From Isoperla grammatica (taxonomy: Eukaryota > Arthropoda > Insecta > Plecoptera > Perlodidae): a DNA stretch of 64,000 nucleotides. The position numbers were made by a program, and so were the translations under genes. Positions 24,104 through 36,176 of this stretch are shown here, in pieces (the first letter of the stretch is position 1; the number at the start of each line of letters is the position of its first letter). The stretch covers positions 26,464,303 to 26,528,302 of the forward strand of contig OX246738.1 in assembly GCA_945910005.1 (NCBI GenBank), read 5' to 3'. The notes under the pieces are model-generated. The model had not been told where the DNA came from, ran no database searches, and worked only from the letters and a program-made list of their open reading frames with translations.

Positions 24104-25192
24104 TGTTAGTCAACTCAAAGTAACTTAATTAATATATTTTGAGTATTTTCATAATTTGTAGGCCCTATAACATACATGGATCTGTGTAGTACATTGATAA
24201 ATGGGATTTCCTTCCATAGATAAGTTGATAAATTCTTCACTACTATTTCCCATCAATTAGACTGCATGCGTTAAATAAGTTAGGTACCGGTACTTTAATT
24301 GTCTGCTTCGTTGATCTTGTTTATTGGAATTCTAACAGGTTCACGATCTTGATGTGCAGTTGGTGATCTTGTTAAGTGCGGGGAAAGGGCATTTGACTAT
24401 ATAGACCTGCCAATAGGCATTTGGCGCCGAATCTAAAATTATGGCGACCTTAACGATCGACAGAAAAATCACAATTTTGAATTTAGTGGAATGATTTGAA
24501 TTATGAAATCGATTAACGATAATAGGTCACATTCCTAATATTAAGTAACATAATGTTAAACAACTCCCAAAATTTCTACTCCCTAGCTCGCAACTTGCGA
24601 GTGACTTTTGATAGGTTGCGACTTGCGAGTTAACTTTGTAATATCTGAAAGTACCATGGCATTATTGCATTATCAATGCAATATTGACTTCCCTTTTATT
24701 GTTTTTTTTTTATGATATGATATCGCCTCGAAATGCGTTTTAGACCATCAAACATAATGCAGGGCCGATAAAAAAATTCACCTGGACCTACAGCAAAATT
24801 GCCTCCGGGGACAAGGCACATCACACTCCCTCGTTACGAGTATTAATTCCACAATGCTAGTGGACAACTAGTGGATTTGTGGATAATATTAGAATACCAT
24901 AACCTGTATTTAGAAAGTCAACAATTCAGGGTTGTAAGAAGTTTGCAAGATTGCAATAAGCCAACAACACATTCCACTAAATTAAAATATTTCTTACAAT
25001 CAATAGCCCTACTACTGGTACAGAATAAGTACTTAATATAAATATAATAAAGAATAAATATTAGAATAAATAAAAAATCCTAATTCCCAACTAGTGTACA
25101 TGCAGGGGACATATTGGAGTCGTTAAGACTTAAAGACTGGGAAGGTGAGTAATGGTAATATAGTTCTACTTTAAAAGCCAATTTTAATCACC
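24104..25192. other. Intergenic stretch downstream of the guanylate kinase gene
   Basis: No gene or bounded repeat was recognised. Confidence 0.45.
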
Positions 25193-25198
25193 TTTATT
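25193..25198 (-). promoter_or_regulatory. Polyadenylation signal (AATAAA) of the guanylate kinase gene
   Basis: AATAAA on the minus strand lies about 160 nt past the guanylate kinase stop codon. This supports the exon ending at 25360 being the terminal coding exon. Confidence 0.6.
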
Positions 25199-25359
25199 GA
25201 GACAAAATAACTGTAAGAAAAAACATGCAAATGCTGGCAATATAACAAAATTAATGTACAGTATAGGCCTAGTGAGTAGGACTACCAAAAATGTATTTAG
25301 AAGTTTGATTTTCATTGCTGACATATCTTCTAGTAAGGATTTAAATAAAAGAAGCAGCA

Positions 25360-25729
25360 TTATGACCTTCCATGTGGAGAGCGATCACGAATCTTACCAT
25401 TTTTCAGTTTCTCCAGTTCGGGGATGATGAAGTCTCGCAGGGTGGCGTATGCTCTCTCCAGTGAATCGTTTACAATAACCAAGTCAAAGTTCCCCGGAGT
25501 TTCTCCGTATTCCATCTCTTGCCTGGCCACGGAGAGACGACGTTGGAGGCTGTCTTCGGTCTCCGTACCACGGTCTCGCAAGCGCTGCTCGAGATCGGTC
25601 ATGGAGGGTGGCTTAATGAATACGTACATCGCATTTAAGTTGGATTTCTTCACCTGTTTCACTCCTGCCGTATCAATGTCCAGGACGCACATTTGGCCAC
25701 GGCTAATAACTTCTTCCACTGCACTTTTG
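25360..25729 (-). CDS. GUK1: Guanylate kinase, last coding exon
   Basis: Guanylate kinase transfers phosphate from ATP to GMP to give GDP in cytosolic purine nucleotide metabolism. This exon follows a TTCCTTTAG acceptor (AG at 25731-25730). It supplies the C-terminal half: SKSAVEEVI, the CVLDIDTAGVKQVK segment, FIKPPS, the lid-region RLRDRGTETEDSLQRRL, and NFDLVIVNDSLERAY near the end. It joins the exon ending at 26809 by completing a Ser codon (AG plus C), giving the conserved YGTSK. The tail runs KNGKIRDRSPHGRS to a stop at 25360. A possible GTAAGA donor at 25397 would replace this tail, but the nearby poly(A) signal argues for the stop. The two exons together give about 207 residues, close to the usual size. 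Confidence 0.92.
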
Positions 25730-26808
25730 CTAAAGGAACCAATACATATTTGTTTAAGAACATAACAGAATCTCAGAAGTAGGCTACATTTCTTGACCAC
25801 TTTTTTAAATGTGTAACAGGGTTGGTTTAGTCACTTTAAATTAAAGTCCCCCATTAAAAATCAGCCTTGTTACTGAGTGGGTAGACTCTAAATGCAAATT
25901 TACTTATTTATTTATTTATTTATTTAAACATGGTGTAGACCTAAAGGCAACTTCAAGTAGGCCTACATATGTAAACAGAAAGTTCACGACAAAGACCTGT
26001 AAAAACATTTCTTATTCATAATGCATTTTATTCCTTAGATGATTTTCTCTATTACAAATCTGATTAAATCAAAATTCGTGTCCCCCCTCTTAGCCCTTCC
26101 AGTAGGATAATGTGTGTATGTGAACCGTATTTATACGTATACCTCAACATTCATACCTATGTATTATAAATGTAATGTGTATCTATAGGCCTATATATTT
26201 ATATGTATATACCTCAATGTATATACTCATGTATTGTAAATGTAATCTATAGGATTGTAATGTAATGTAATGTGTAATGTAATTTTAGGCTATTCACTCT
26301 CTCTCTCTCTCTCAAGAGGAGCACACATTTATTATGTAAATGTCAGGTGAATGAATAATAAATAATAAATAAATACACTAGGTAGGCCCACCTCAGATCC
26401 GGTTAGCAGGACAGCCGCTCGGCTAGCTTTAGCTGCCGCCCAGCTTACGTATTTGCCACCAATTGTCTTTTTAATCAAAATAATCAGAATTCACACCTCC
26501 ACCTGGGAAAAGTGTTCTTTTTATGCTTTGACTATCCAATGAAAAAGTGTTCATGACAGCGTGTGAGGGAATATTGTTCAACGAAACATCAACATAGGCC
26601 TAAGTGTCATCAACCACTACGTACCTACGTACCGTACGTTAAATATAGGCTACGTAAACCTAAATTTGTATAGTTATATGTACCGGTACAACTTTATTTG
26701 TAAACCTGTCTACATGTCATGTAGGCCTATGAGGAAGATAAAAAATATTCTATTCTATTATAAATATCTGGACAATTGTTTCTATTTTACAAGACTTCTT
26801 GGTCCTAC

Positions 26809-27062
26809 CTGGTGCCATAAAAGTTGTTAGAGAACTCTGCTGACTCGAGGAATTCTCCTTTACTTTTAAGCGACTTCATGTTTTCCGGTGTGGTAAAATG
26901 ATAGTGTACACCATCCAATTCTCCAGGTCGAGGACCTCTAGATGTATGAGAGACCGAAAAGCCGAATTGATCTGGATATTCTTTGAAGAGAATTTGCAAC
27001 AACGAAGACTTTCCTGAACCAGAAGGGCCACAGAGAACAAGCACTCGTGGTCTTCTCACCAT
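26809..27062 (-). CDS. GUK1: Guanylate kinase, first coding exon
   Basis: The start ATG (27062-27060) gives MVRRPRVLVLCGPSGSGKSS, with the P-loop GPSGSGKS at residues about 12-19. The GMP-binding segment FSVSHTSRGPRPGELDG and the EFLESAEFSNNFYGT motif follow. The exon ends in AG before GTAGGA at 26808, and the intron is 1079 bp. An acceptor TTTCTTGACAG lies just upstream (exon begins 27076), so only 14 nt of 5' UTR lie in this exon. This start matches other eukaryotic guanylate kinases. Open frame continues upstream of the acceptor but is intronic. Confidence 0.93.
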
Positions 27063-27408
27063 GGTGCTGACTGCGGCTGTCAAGAAACGTAAAGTAGTTT
27101 GCGTTAACAGTGATACCATGTACTTATAGGCTATAGGCCATTGATTAAATAATTTAATCATGGGCTAGGCCTAGGCTTAAGCCAAAAGATCAATTTAATA
27201 ATAATACAAATTTCTTGGAGGGAGTAGGCCTAGGCTAGGCCTAGGCTCCTCCTACACCGTTTGTCATAGGGCAAGGCCTAATTGAAGTGACGCATGAGCT
27301 TTTATGAACTCCTAACCTCAAAAAGCCTGTATTGTATTGTAATAGGCCTATTCAAAACTTGCCTATCATCTAATTGGAATTGAATGACAAAATAACATGG
27401 TAACTTAC

Positions 27409-27470
27409 CTCGTATTAGACGGAAAATTTTGGATGGTAGGCCTTGGCCTTATTGTCAATTCCCTAGAGCA
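27409..27470 (-). other. GUK1: Probable 5' UTR exon end of the guanylate kinase gene
   Basis: A strong donor, CGAG followed by GTAAGTTA on the minus strand (boundary 27409/27408), lies 332 bp upstream of the acceptor at 27077. The preceding sequence has no obvious in-frame start, so this exon would be non-coding. The exon's 5' limit cannot be seen, and the interval end given is nominal. Confidence 0.4.
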
Positions 27471-28210
27471 GGCACGACTTTTAGAAAATGATGGGCCAGT
27501 TCCCTAGAGTGAGTTTGATAAATTGGATTAATGAGAAATTGTTTTATTCCCAAAGTACTAGGGGCCTAGGCCCTAGCCCTAATACAATCAACTTACAACG
27601 CAGGTTGAGGCAGGTGTCAGTTAATTGATTAATTTCAAAATGAAAGTACAGCGCAACCATGGAGCGCAACCCAAAATATCGTTCAGGGCCAATGGCCTCT
27701 TGCACACACACACACTGTACGGAAGTAGGTAGGCCAAACGGGACTTCGGGGGAAAATACCTGCTGTGGGAGGAGCTTGCGGCAAATACTTTTGGGCGTGG
27801 ACCTTGCTTTTGGGCTGCAACGGATCTCAGGTCCTGCCATCTCTTTAAAATTAATAAATAATAGAATTTAAATATTTTAATTTAAATTTTATTTAAAAAA
27901 TTTAAATATTAAATTGCAATATATTTTGTATACAACCCTTACTTCCCTGTCAAAAAATTTTGTTTTTTTACATTTATATTTATTTATAAACATTTTGATT
28001 ATTTGTTTGAAAAGTACGGTATGCAGGGGCGGATTTAAGAAAAAGGGCCCGGTCGGCATTGATGATTGTAGTAATTACGTGGAGATGAGATAGCGCGGAA
28101 TAGCAGGAGTCTGGGGCGAAGCCCCAGTCGCCGGAAACAATTTCGATAAGAAGTTTGATGAAATTTGTAAAAAGAGCCTTGTCGGTAGGAAACTTTTCCC
28201 CGAAAAATAA

Positions 28211-28648
28211 TTAATTATTACTGTCCCCATATTTGCTTGAAATAGCTACTGATGAGACTAAATCGACGCCGGTTTTAGTAGTAGTTTGGTTTTCAAAATT
28301 AACACTTGAGAACACTTGAAAAACAAACTCTACTTGAGAAATGTTCGTGACGTCACTAGACAATTCAGACACATGTTCTTGTTGCACTGTGGGGATACCA
28401 GGACACAGATTTTTAATATCAATCGACATTTCATCGCGTTTACTTACTTAACTAACACGTGCTGATTTAATCGCACTTGAACATACGCCTACCTTCCTCT
28501 CAGCAAAAAATGCTATTTTTGTTTGTTTAGGGTCACTGTCCGCACTCGATATAAGAGAACGTTTCTTATCTTTCTTTACATTTTTGACAGCCTGGTTTAT
28601 GTTTGTATTTGTCTTTCGAACTTGGAAGTGGCACAATTCCAATACCAT
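28211..28648 (-). pseudogene. Decayed transposase-like segment inside the hAT element
   Basis: Two short minus-strand open frames (28648-28448 and 28429-28211) are separated by a stop and frameshift. The first contains KKDKKRSLISSADSDPKQT and the second QEHVSELSSDVTNISQVEF. Their position inside a bounded hAT suggests N-terminal transposase debris. The similarity is weak and the call is contextual. Confidence 0.35.
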
Positions 28649-28674
28649 ATGCTAGAATGAAATATATGTAAAAT

Positions 28675-30758
28675 TTTTTTTTTTTTTTTTTCCTTCTTGT
28701 GCCAAGATGGCTTTTTCAGCCATTCTTTTGTCTTACTATCCAATATAAAACTGCTTCCTTTTCTGGCCTGCTCATATCATTGGGCAGGGAGTCGATAAAA
28801 ACCTTGAGGGCAGCACATCTAAAAAGATGTGCCCTGTCTTGTACATCGGAGCTGCACAATTTACACGTTGCCGGTTCTTTGCTGATGTTAAAGCGGCTCA
28901 GGTGATGCTGCAGGACGTCATGGCCTGTTGCCAGCCGGAACTGGGCGGTGGCCGTCTTTCTGGACCAATTTTTATCAGGTCCTCTGTTGATCTCTGCCCA
29001 CCAGCTTTTGGCTTGTAAGGCCTCTTCATATGTGCTTTTGTACGCCTTTTTGATGGCTGTCTTGATCTTGATTTTAGCACCTCTGAAGGACGTAGCCGCA
29101 GCTTGTGGAGGAGCAGCTTTCGTAGCTTTTTTGGCCAAGAAATCAGCTTTTTCGTTGCCCAGGATCTGGCAGTGGCTAGGGATCCATTGAATTTCTAGTT
29201 CTTTATTCTGCTGACGGAGACTGGCAAGGGAGTTTTTGAAGAGCAGCGATTGGGGGTGGAGGTTCACTGCTTGAGAGACAAATTGGATTGCTGAAGCGCT
29301 GTCGCTAAGGATAACAAATTTTGTCTTGTTGAGTGGGAAGGCTGGCACCTCTGCAATTTTTTGAGCCGCTCTGGCGATGGCTGCAACCTCCGCATCGAAG
29401 TATGTTGTGCCGACGCCCATCGGAGTGGCTTCCTCGAAGAAAGTGCAGTAGATGCTATAGCCGGTTCTATATGTGGCTGAGTCGTAGGAGCCATCCGTGA
29501 AAATGTGCACCCACTCTTTCAGAGGAAAATACTTTTTCAAGTGTACCTCAGTTAGCGCTTTCAGCTCTTTCTTGTCGAGACCTTCCTTTTTCTCAATGCC
29601 ATCTATTTTTAATCCTGGTATAAGCTGATTGGATCTATCTGGAAGGGAGGCCGGCAGTGGGACGTCAAAAGGTTGGCGTACCGCGACCAGGAGCTCGGGG
29701 CAGACTTTTTCTTTCAGCTTAGTGACCGCTTCAGCGAAGTTGGTGTGAGCCATTACTCTTGAGGTTGGGTAGTTGAGCCATTTGTCAGGGTCGAGGCGTG
29801 CCAATTTTTCATGCAGCTGGATAGCCCGCTGTTCTCTACGCAGCTGCATTGGCTCGATTTGGCTGTACCATTCCATGGCGTCTATAGGGGTGGTTTTCAC
29901 TGCACCGGTGATGAGTCGGAGGGCTTGATTTTGGACTCTGTCGATGAGACGGGCCTGGGAGGCGGCGGCTGCAGGGAAAATTTCGGTGCCATATTCGATA
30001 GCTGGTCTTACGTAAGTAGTGTATGTCAGCGTTAGGGTATCTAATTTGGCACCCCAGGAAACACCACAGGCCCTCTGCATTAGACGTAATCGTTTTTCAC
30101 CCTTTTCTGCTGCCTTTTCAAAGTGGAGCTTACCGGTCACTTTTTTGTCAAGGGTAACGCCTAGGTATTTCATCTCATCAGTCTGTTTAATGTTTATACC
30201 GTCAAGAGGAATGTTAAAATTAAAAGGTTTATTGCTCATCGTGAAGTAGGTGCAGAAGGTTTTGCTGCAGTTGATCTTAAAACCATGTACCTGGAGCCAG
30301 CCTGCAGCAATTTTCATGGCACGAATCATTTTTTGTTCCATGCTGACTGGGCATTTTTCTGTGAAAAATATGACAAAGTCATCAGCGTAAGCTTTGACAG
30401 TCAGGCCAGGGATGGAGCGTTTCAAAAGTTTGATAAGCCCATTGATAGCAATTTTGAAAACGGTTGGTGCCGTTATTGTTCCTTGAGCCACCCCTGCTTT
30501 TATGGTGCGTGTTTTACTGTGTGCACCTTTGTGGACAACCTTTATTCGCCTATCATTGATAAAGTCGTGGAGCCATTTTATGATGTTATTCGGCACCAAA
30601 TCATCGATCATCTGCTTGATGGCATATGATCGGTCGGTTGAGTCGAAGGCTCCGGATAGGTCAATAGAGACAGCCAGCGTACTTTTCTGTTTAGAGAAAC
30701 CCTCTTTCACTGTCTGTACAAGGTAGGCAATTTGGTCGACAGTTCCTCGGTTTTTTTA
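28675..30758 (-). mobile_element. 5'-truncated I-like LINE
   Basis: On the minus strand it begins abruptly within the reverse transcriptase at about 30758. It ends after the stop codon and a short 3' UTR (AAGCCATCTTGGCACAAGAA) in a poly(A) tail at about 28692-28675. Truncation at the 5' end and a 3' poly(A) tail are typical of target-primed insertion. Another 3' fragment of the same family lies on the plus strand at 36935-37039. Confidence 0.85.
28716..30758 (-). CDS. LINE ORF2 fragment: reverse transcriptase, RNase H and zinc knuckle
   Basis: The frame is open from the truncation point, whose first readable residues are NRGTVDQIAYLVQTVKEGF. Numbering from the GTG at 30710, there are 664 residues. 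The RT motifs SIDLSGAFD, GVAQGTITAPTVF and AYADDFVIF (YADD 108-111) come first. A complete RNase H follows, with catalytic acidic residues in FTDGSYDS, DAEVAAI, LSDSASA and GNEKADFLA plus WIPSHC. A C-x2-C-x8-H-x4-C knuckle (CKLCSSDVQDRAHLFRC) lies near the C-terminus. RT plus RNase H places it in the I/Nimb-type group. The endonuclease and ORF1 are lost, so it cannot move by itself. The absence of stops points to a young copy. Confidence 0.85.
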
Positions 30759-31590
30759 AATAATAATTAAAAAAAAATAAAAATAACAATTCAATTACTA
30801 ACACACAAAAGGAATCGAACGAAAACTGCCCCACGGAGAATAACGCTCACACACAATTGCACACACTGAAGCGCAATATTTTGCAAGAACTACTTGACTT
30901 CCGTCCATTGCCAAACTTATAATACAACTGAGCTACGAACACTTGCTTAGACACAACAAGCCACCCCCACCCGACCCATTGACCACCTACATAACTAACT
31001 GATTTTCCTCGAACTTTGAAATATGCGGATCCGCTTTTATGTTTGCGAAGCGTTGTTTTGTTCCTCAGAACGGTGTAAATCTGTTTTGAACGTGAAAACA
31101 TCTTGTCCCGCTGTCCCTACCCTTATCTTCTAACAACCTGTCGTTATTGTGAAAGGCCCACACTAAACTCTTCAAATAATTTATGCCACTTGTAGCTTCG
31201 TTTCAGTTTCATTGACAATTTCAACAAATAGAGGCTGAGTAGAGGACAACTACATACAGTTATGATTATCAGCAATGGGGGTCTGGGGGGGGGGGCCCGA
31301 CCGGGTCGGGGCCCGGTCGGCATTCGCCGACCTCGCCACCCGTTAAATCCGCCCCTGACGGTATGACCATATTATGACCATCATACCATGACCATGTATG
31401 ACGTACATATGGACAACATCGAGGGTAGCTCCAAAAAGTAAAACGCGACTGATTTTTTTAAAAGTCATTTTATAGCTAGGGCCTAGCTCTTCAATAAGGT
31501 AGACAGATAGTATAGAAGTATGACGCGTACAGCCTTTGGGGGTAGATTTCTTTGTCATGTTTCATGTATAATAATATAAATTACTGTCTG

Positions 31591-32236
31591 CAGTGGCATA
31601 ACTAGGAATTATTTCGGGGGGGGGGGGGGGGGGGGGTTTATTAGGGAAAAGTGAGATGAGAGGATTGAAAGGGGTCTGGGGTGAAGCCCAAGCCGCCGGA
31701 GGCCATTTCGCCGAAGGCGAAATTTTTTTTCACTTCTATAATTATTTCGTGCCTTTAGATTCAAAAAATACTACTCGAACCACTACTCGTTTGTTTGTTA
31801 TATATTGAAGTTACAGTGTTACAGTAGGCATTAATTATAGTTCTGAATAAAATTGCATAGAATTTGTGTTTTTAATGTTTTATGGTTGTTCAATATAATC
31901 TCAACATGAAGTGAAACATTGTGGTCACGTCACAAGATTAATGCATTTTTATTTAAAGGTACCCTCACTTTTACTGGTTCGAGCGAAAGGTATATTAGTT
32001 GTAGATGAACACAAATATAATTGAATTATTGAAAAAAATTATAAATCTTATCTAAGTGAAGTGTATAAATATTATGAAAATGTTAATTGTGGCGATTGTT
32101 ATACACTGAAGTGGTTTAAGGATCTTACAATATAGTATTAAGTTAATGTAGTATTACTTAGGGTAAATCATTCTCGATGTAGTTTCGGGGGGGGTTTTAA
32201 CCCCCTAAACCCCCCCCCCCCTTAGTTACGCCACTG
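31591..32236. mobile_element. Non-autonomous hAT element
   Basis: The inverted ends CAGTGGCATAACTAGG and the mirrored CTTAGTTACGCCACTG are flanked by a perfect 8-bp duplication ACTGTCTG (31583-31590 and 32237-32244). It is 646 bp, with subterminal G/C homopolymers at both ends. Internally it carries the GGGTCTGGGGTGAAGCCC hairpin motif shared with other elements here. Confidence 0.93.
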
Positions 32237-32244
32237 ACTGTCTG

Positions 32245-34071
32245 TATAAAAAACTTGTTGTTCACGTCTCACACAGTATTTTTAGATTTATTATTTGACT
32301 CGTAATTAGTAATTTAAGGAAATTATCACAGTCATACTGATTATAACTTTAAATACATCTATCATTCACTTCAGTGTGTAGGGCTAACCAAACCCAGTGC
32401 TATGATTTCTCAGATTTTCGATTGTGTTTCAATCTTGAGATGTAATTTAAAAATTAAAATTTTCTGCGGTTTTTGACGTAGCGGTATCCTTCGCTCTAAT
32501 ACAACTACAGTACGTATTTACAGATATAGTAACGATATAATGTACCTACCAGGGTGTGTTATTTGTATTTATTTAAATCATCAATATTGGTCTCTCAAAA
32601 ATATAATAAAATGAAAAAAGTTGCCATGCGAGTCACAACTCAATTGTATTTGTAGTGTAGCTCAGATTCAGAAAAAAAATAGCACAAGTGTTGTTGAATG
32701 TTGATTTAAGCTAACAATATTTTTTGTTTTTAAATCATTTGAATTAAATCAAGTACACTCTGGTATCTAATTTAAGTAAATACACTATACTATTTATAAA
32801 CTTCAATAAACAGTAAAAACATAACCTAATGCAGCATATTCTCAATAAAGAACTGAAATATGACATTCAATTGTACGACGGACGCACGTAGACACCAGAG
32901 ACGCAGACGTGTTGTTGCCTGCGCACGTCTTGTTTTGATAGGGGAGTAGGGGATGGAGGGGAAGTAGAGGAGCTCCCCCTCGTGACAATTGTTGGTGTCA
33001 GTATAAAAATAATATTATAATAAAATATAATATTTTATATTAATATTAGATTGGTGTAACTATACACAAGGGCATCTGAATAAAATGGCAGCCTTTCCAA
33101 GTACATATTGTACTCTTCTTAATGCTACAGTACTATCGGACAGGGCTATATTTGACTGCATATTATGCAGAGAAAGCCTAGGTAGGAGAACCAGGGATCA
33201 ATATAACGGGGGAGTTAGCGAGAGTTAAGAAAATGTACAGGAATGAGGCCCCAGTATTCTTGGGCATACAGAATTTGTTATCATCAGCTTGCCAGGCCTG
33301 TTATGTTCACTTCTTCTTTCCTCTTTCCCGCTAGTTCACGGCATCTTCCTGTCCACCCACAGTAGTTATGCTTACATTTCTTTCCACAGCCTTATGGGAA
33401 AAATTATTAAAACCAAAATTTAAAACCAAAATAATTTTTTTCTTTTCTTTAATAACAACTCAAATAAAAATGACAACACATCACTTGTAACATTAGTTAC
33501 CATGTACAGTATGTGGGAAATAAGTGGGTAGGTAATGCATTTGAACTTATCCTGAAAAGCTATACCATTATAGGTTGAAATATACTAAAGTAAAATGTTC
33601 AATGAAAACGTATGCACTATGTGTAGGCCTATATTCAATTATTCATATATAGCCAGTAGTATTGTCATATGCATACATTTTTATAAATATTTTAATAACA
33701 GTAGGTTAGGTTGTACAAACAGTATACCTAGTATGATGATATTACAATGGTGTGTCCATTGTCCCTAAATTATCACAATACTGAATTGTCTTATTCAAAA
33801 CATCCAACACTATTATAAAACAATAAACATTATCAAGTGGAATGTAAAGATTCCAACATATAGCTTGGCACGTCAATAATAATACTTCACACCACACTGG
33901 CGGAAACAACAATTGGGATCAGCATTGAATTCCTGTACAATTATTGGTAGCATACCGGTAGTTTGTACACAATAAATTAGGGAGCAGTGATAATGTAAAA
34001 CATACACAATTAAAGCAGGTACATAATGATAACTATATTTTGGAGGATAATTGATAAGCTTTCATGGTTAA
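32245..34071. other. Intergenic stretch between hAT elements and the PDZ gene
   Basis: No exon or bounded element was recognised. The part next to 34072 should include the 3' UTR of the PDZ gene, but no strong AATAAA was found on the minus strand. Confidence 0.4.
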
Positions 34072-34260
34072 TCATGTGGAAGTTACACCTTTTCTCGCTA
34101 CTAGTAAGTTCAGGACAGGATGTTTCTTTATGTAATCCACAGCTTTTTTATGTGTTACCATTGTAAAATCATACCCATTGCACTGTAATATTTTATCGTG
34201 CATCCGAAGACCAGACTTTGCAGCAGGACTTGAATCGTGAACTTCTGTAACGTATATCCC
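34072..34260 (-). CDS. TAX1BP3: TAX1BP3/TIP-1-like PDZ protein, last exon
   Basis: TIP-1-type proteins are almost entirely one PDZ domain and bind C-terminal peptides of partners such as beta-catenin in vertebrates. This exon follows a TTGTTGTTGCAG acceptor. It reads GIYVTEVHDSSPAAKSGL, then MHDKILQCNGYDFTMVTHKKA, which fits the second half of a PDZ fold (GIYV beta strand, GL..GD-like DKIL..NG). DFTMVTH is a hallmark of the TIP-1 family. It joins the exon at 39605-39477 in phase 0. The stop at 34074-34072 gives a short C-terminus, as in the family. The intervening 5.2-kb intron is packed with transposons. Confidence 0.88.
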   Translation of the reverse strand, partial: GIYVTEVHDSSPAAKSGLRMHDKILQCNGYDFTMVTHKKAVDYIKKHPVLNLLVARKGVTST

Positions 34261-34402
34261 CTGCAACAACAAACGAAGAGTCAACAAATGGGCCGAGACA
34301 AAATATATTACAGATGCCAAAATCATAATTTATGAATAAGCATGATTGATTTCTTTGTTTTTCGTAATATTTGACTCCTCGCATACAACAGGATAGTAAT
34401 TA

Positions 34403-34686
34403 GAGGCCCGTTAAATTTGCATTATTTTATTTTTGCATTTATTCTAAAAAAATTAGTATTAATTAGTTTTAAAAAGGGAAAATTTTGGTAATAATTAGTT
34501 TTTATCTGAAATCAGGGCTTTTGCAACAAAATAAATTCGACGTGAACTAAAAATGTTGAGCCAAAAACTTAATTCTTTAAAGCTTTTATTAGTACCTAAC
34601 CCTACCAAAGATCGAGAACTTTTGTAAAAAATTACATTTTTCACTTTTCACTTAAAATTATAATAAATGCAAATTTCACGGGGCTC
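34403..34686. mobile_element. MITE with TA duplication in the PDZ-gene intron
   Basis: The ends GAGGCCCGTTAAATTTGC and the mirrored GCAAATTTCACGGGGCTC are flanked by TA (34401-34402 and 34687-34688). It is 284 bp, non-coding and Tc/mariner-like by target. Confidence 0.7.
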
Positions 34687-35039
34687 TAAGGATAGTCAGA
34701 CGGTTATCGCATGCAAGGGTCGAAATTAATGCTCACCCCACGAGGCTAGTAAAACTTTGCTGTGGCTAGTAAAAATCTCATGCCACTAGCCCGATGGGCA
34801 AATGGGCCATTCAAGTCAAAAAATGTACTAATTTTAACAAAGGTGTTTCCTGATACATCACCAGACGACCGTATATCTCGGTGTACGGCCTAATTTCATA
34901 TAATTTTTTATTTCTTATTAAGCGTCAGGCATGGCCAGCCGGCTTCGATGTACCTAGGGGCCAGAATATGATGGGATTAATTTCCTATCCCCTACCTGAC
35001 TTCATTGTTGGACACAGGGAGCAGATATAAAAAAAAAAA

Positions 35040-35775
35040 AAATTAAGCGAGCGAGGCGAGCGTCTCCATTAGACCTTTATGGCACTTCATTCTGTTTTTT
35101 TTTTTTATGTCTGTCGATAGCGGTCGAACGAAAAGTCCGATCAGCTTGAAATTTGGACTATCCACAAGCCTCGATGTGGATTGAAGGTGTATAGTTTTGT
35201 GGCAAGATCGTTCAAAAAATTACAAAGTTACACTATAGTTAAGTGTAAAATATAATATTTTTCTGAAACAAAATGGCGGCAAAATGTGAGATAGCCATAT
35301 TTTCATAAAGATTTTTCCGGTCACGAATACGTTCATGTTATGGCGATCTTAAGTATTGGCAAAGTTACACAAAAGTTACTCGAAAATATTTTTCTGAAAC
35401 ACAGTACTAATGGCAAAATGTGAGGTGGCTATATTACAGTACCGGTACTATAGTAAATTTCTGTCTGATCACGAATATAGGCCTACTAATTTAAACGCGA
35501 TCCGATACGTATTAGAGGCAGAAATTACATTGCTATTGCTGTCAATTTTAAGTGGTAGTAATGGTGGTGGACCGTGTTGAAAACATGACAACGAAAAATC
35601 TTAGCAACGCACATTGCACTGCATTCAACAATGTCGAAAAGTGTAATTGCTATGGCAATTAGAAAAACGTTTGCAATGCGCATTCTTGAATTGTTGTCAA
35701 TTGTTGTTTTTATTAGCTTAGAAAACTTTTCGCCAGAAAAGAAATGCGTCATACAGGAAACAGAGCCTTTTCCTA
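35040..35775. repeat. Dispersed AAGCGAGCG repeat, copy A
   Basis: It starts AAGCGAGCGAGGCGAGCG and continues GTCTCCATTAGACCTTTATG. It shares colinear blocks with 46026-46825 (for example ATGACAACGAAAAATC, AATATTTTTC and the final AGAGCCTTTTCCTAG). Non-coding. The family is unassigned. Confidence 0.65.
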
Positions 35776-36176
35776 GTGTAGGCTACACAAATACAAATCT
35801 CTGAATTTAGGATATAACTATTATGGTGAAAAATCGATTCGTCACTCCCTAGTTCCCCACACCCGCTTGTCAAACTATCTATTTATTTAAACACCTAGGT
35901 CCCAATTCAGGTAATTCACCAACTTCGTTAAACTCCGATTTACAGCCTGAATTTTAAATATTTAGTAAGCTCTACTTTCTGTTTCTTTATCCATGCCATC
36001 CAGGCTTCCCATTGATTGTTGCCGTGGTGAAAATTAGTTAATAGCCTACTAAACATTTCATAATACTGGGCCTTAGTAATCTCGGTTTGGTTATCATGGT
36101 TTCTTTCAACAAAAATTACATTGAAAATACATGCCAGTTGCCATGTGTTGTTGTTTTCTTATGCCCGCATCTCACT

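Larger units (their letters stand above)
28024..31357 (-). mobile_element. hAT transposon interrupted by a LINE
   Basis: The inverted ends CAGGGGCGGATTTAA (28024) and TTAAATCCGCCCCTG (31357) are flanked by a perfect 8-bp duplication ACGGTATG (28016-28023 and 31358-31365). Subterminal GGCCCGGTCGGC is also mirrored. Minus-strand open segments at 31101-30847 (with KHKSGSA, like the start of many hAT transposases) and 28648-28211 may be decayed transposase. A LINE occupies 28675-30758. Confidence 0.92.

Noticed and set aside
27544..27840. Alternative N-terminal exon of guanylate kinase (MAGPEIRCSPKARSTPKS)
   Set aside because: Splicing its possible donor to the acceptor at 27077 is out of frame with the kinase start, and a better donor exists at 27409.
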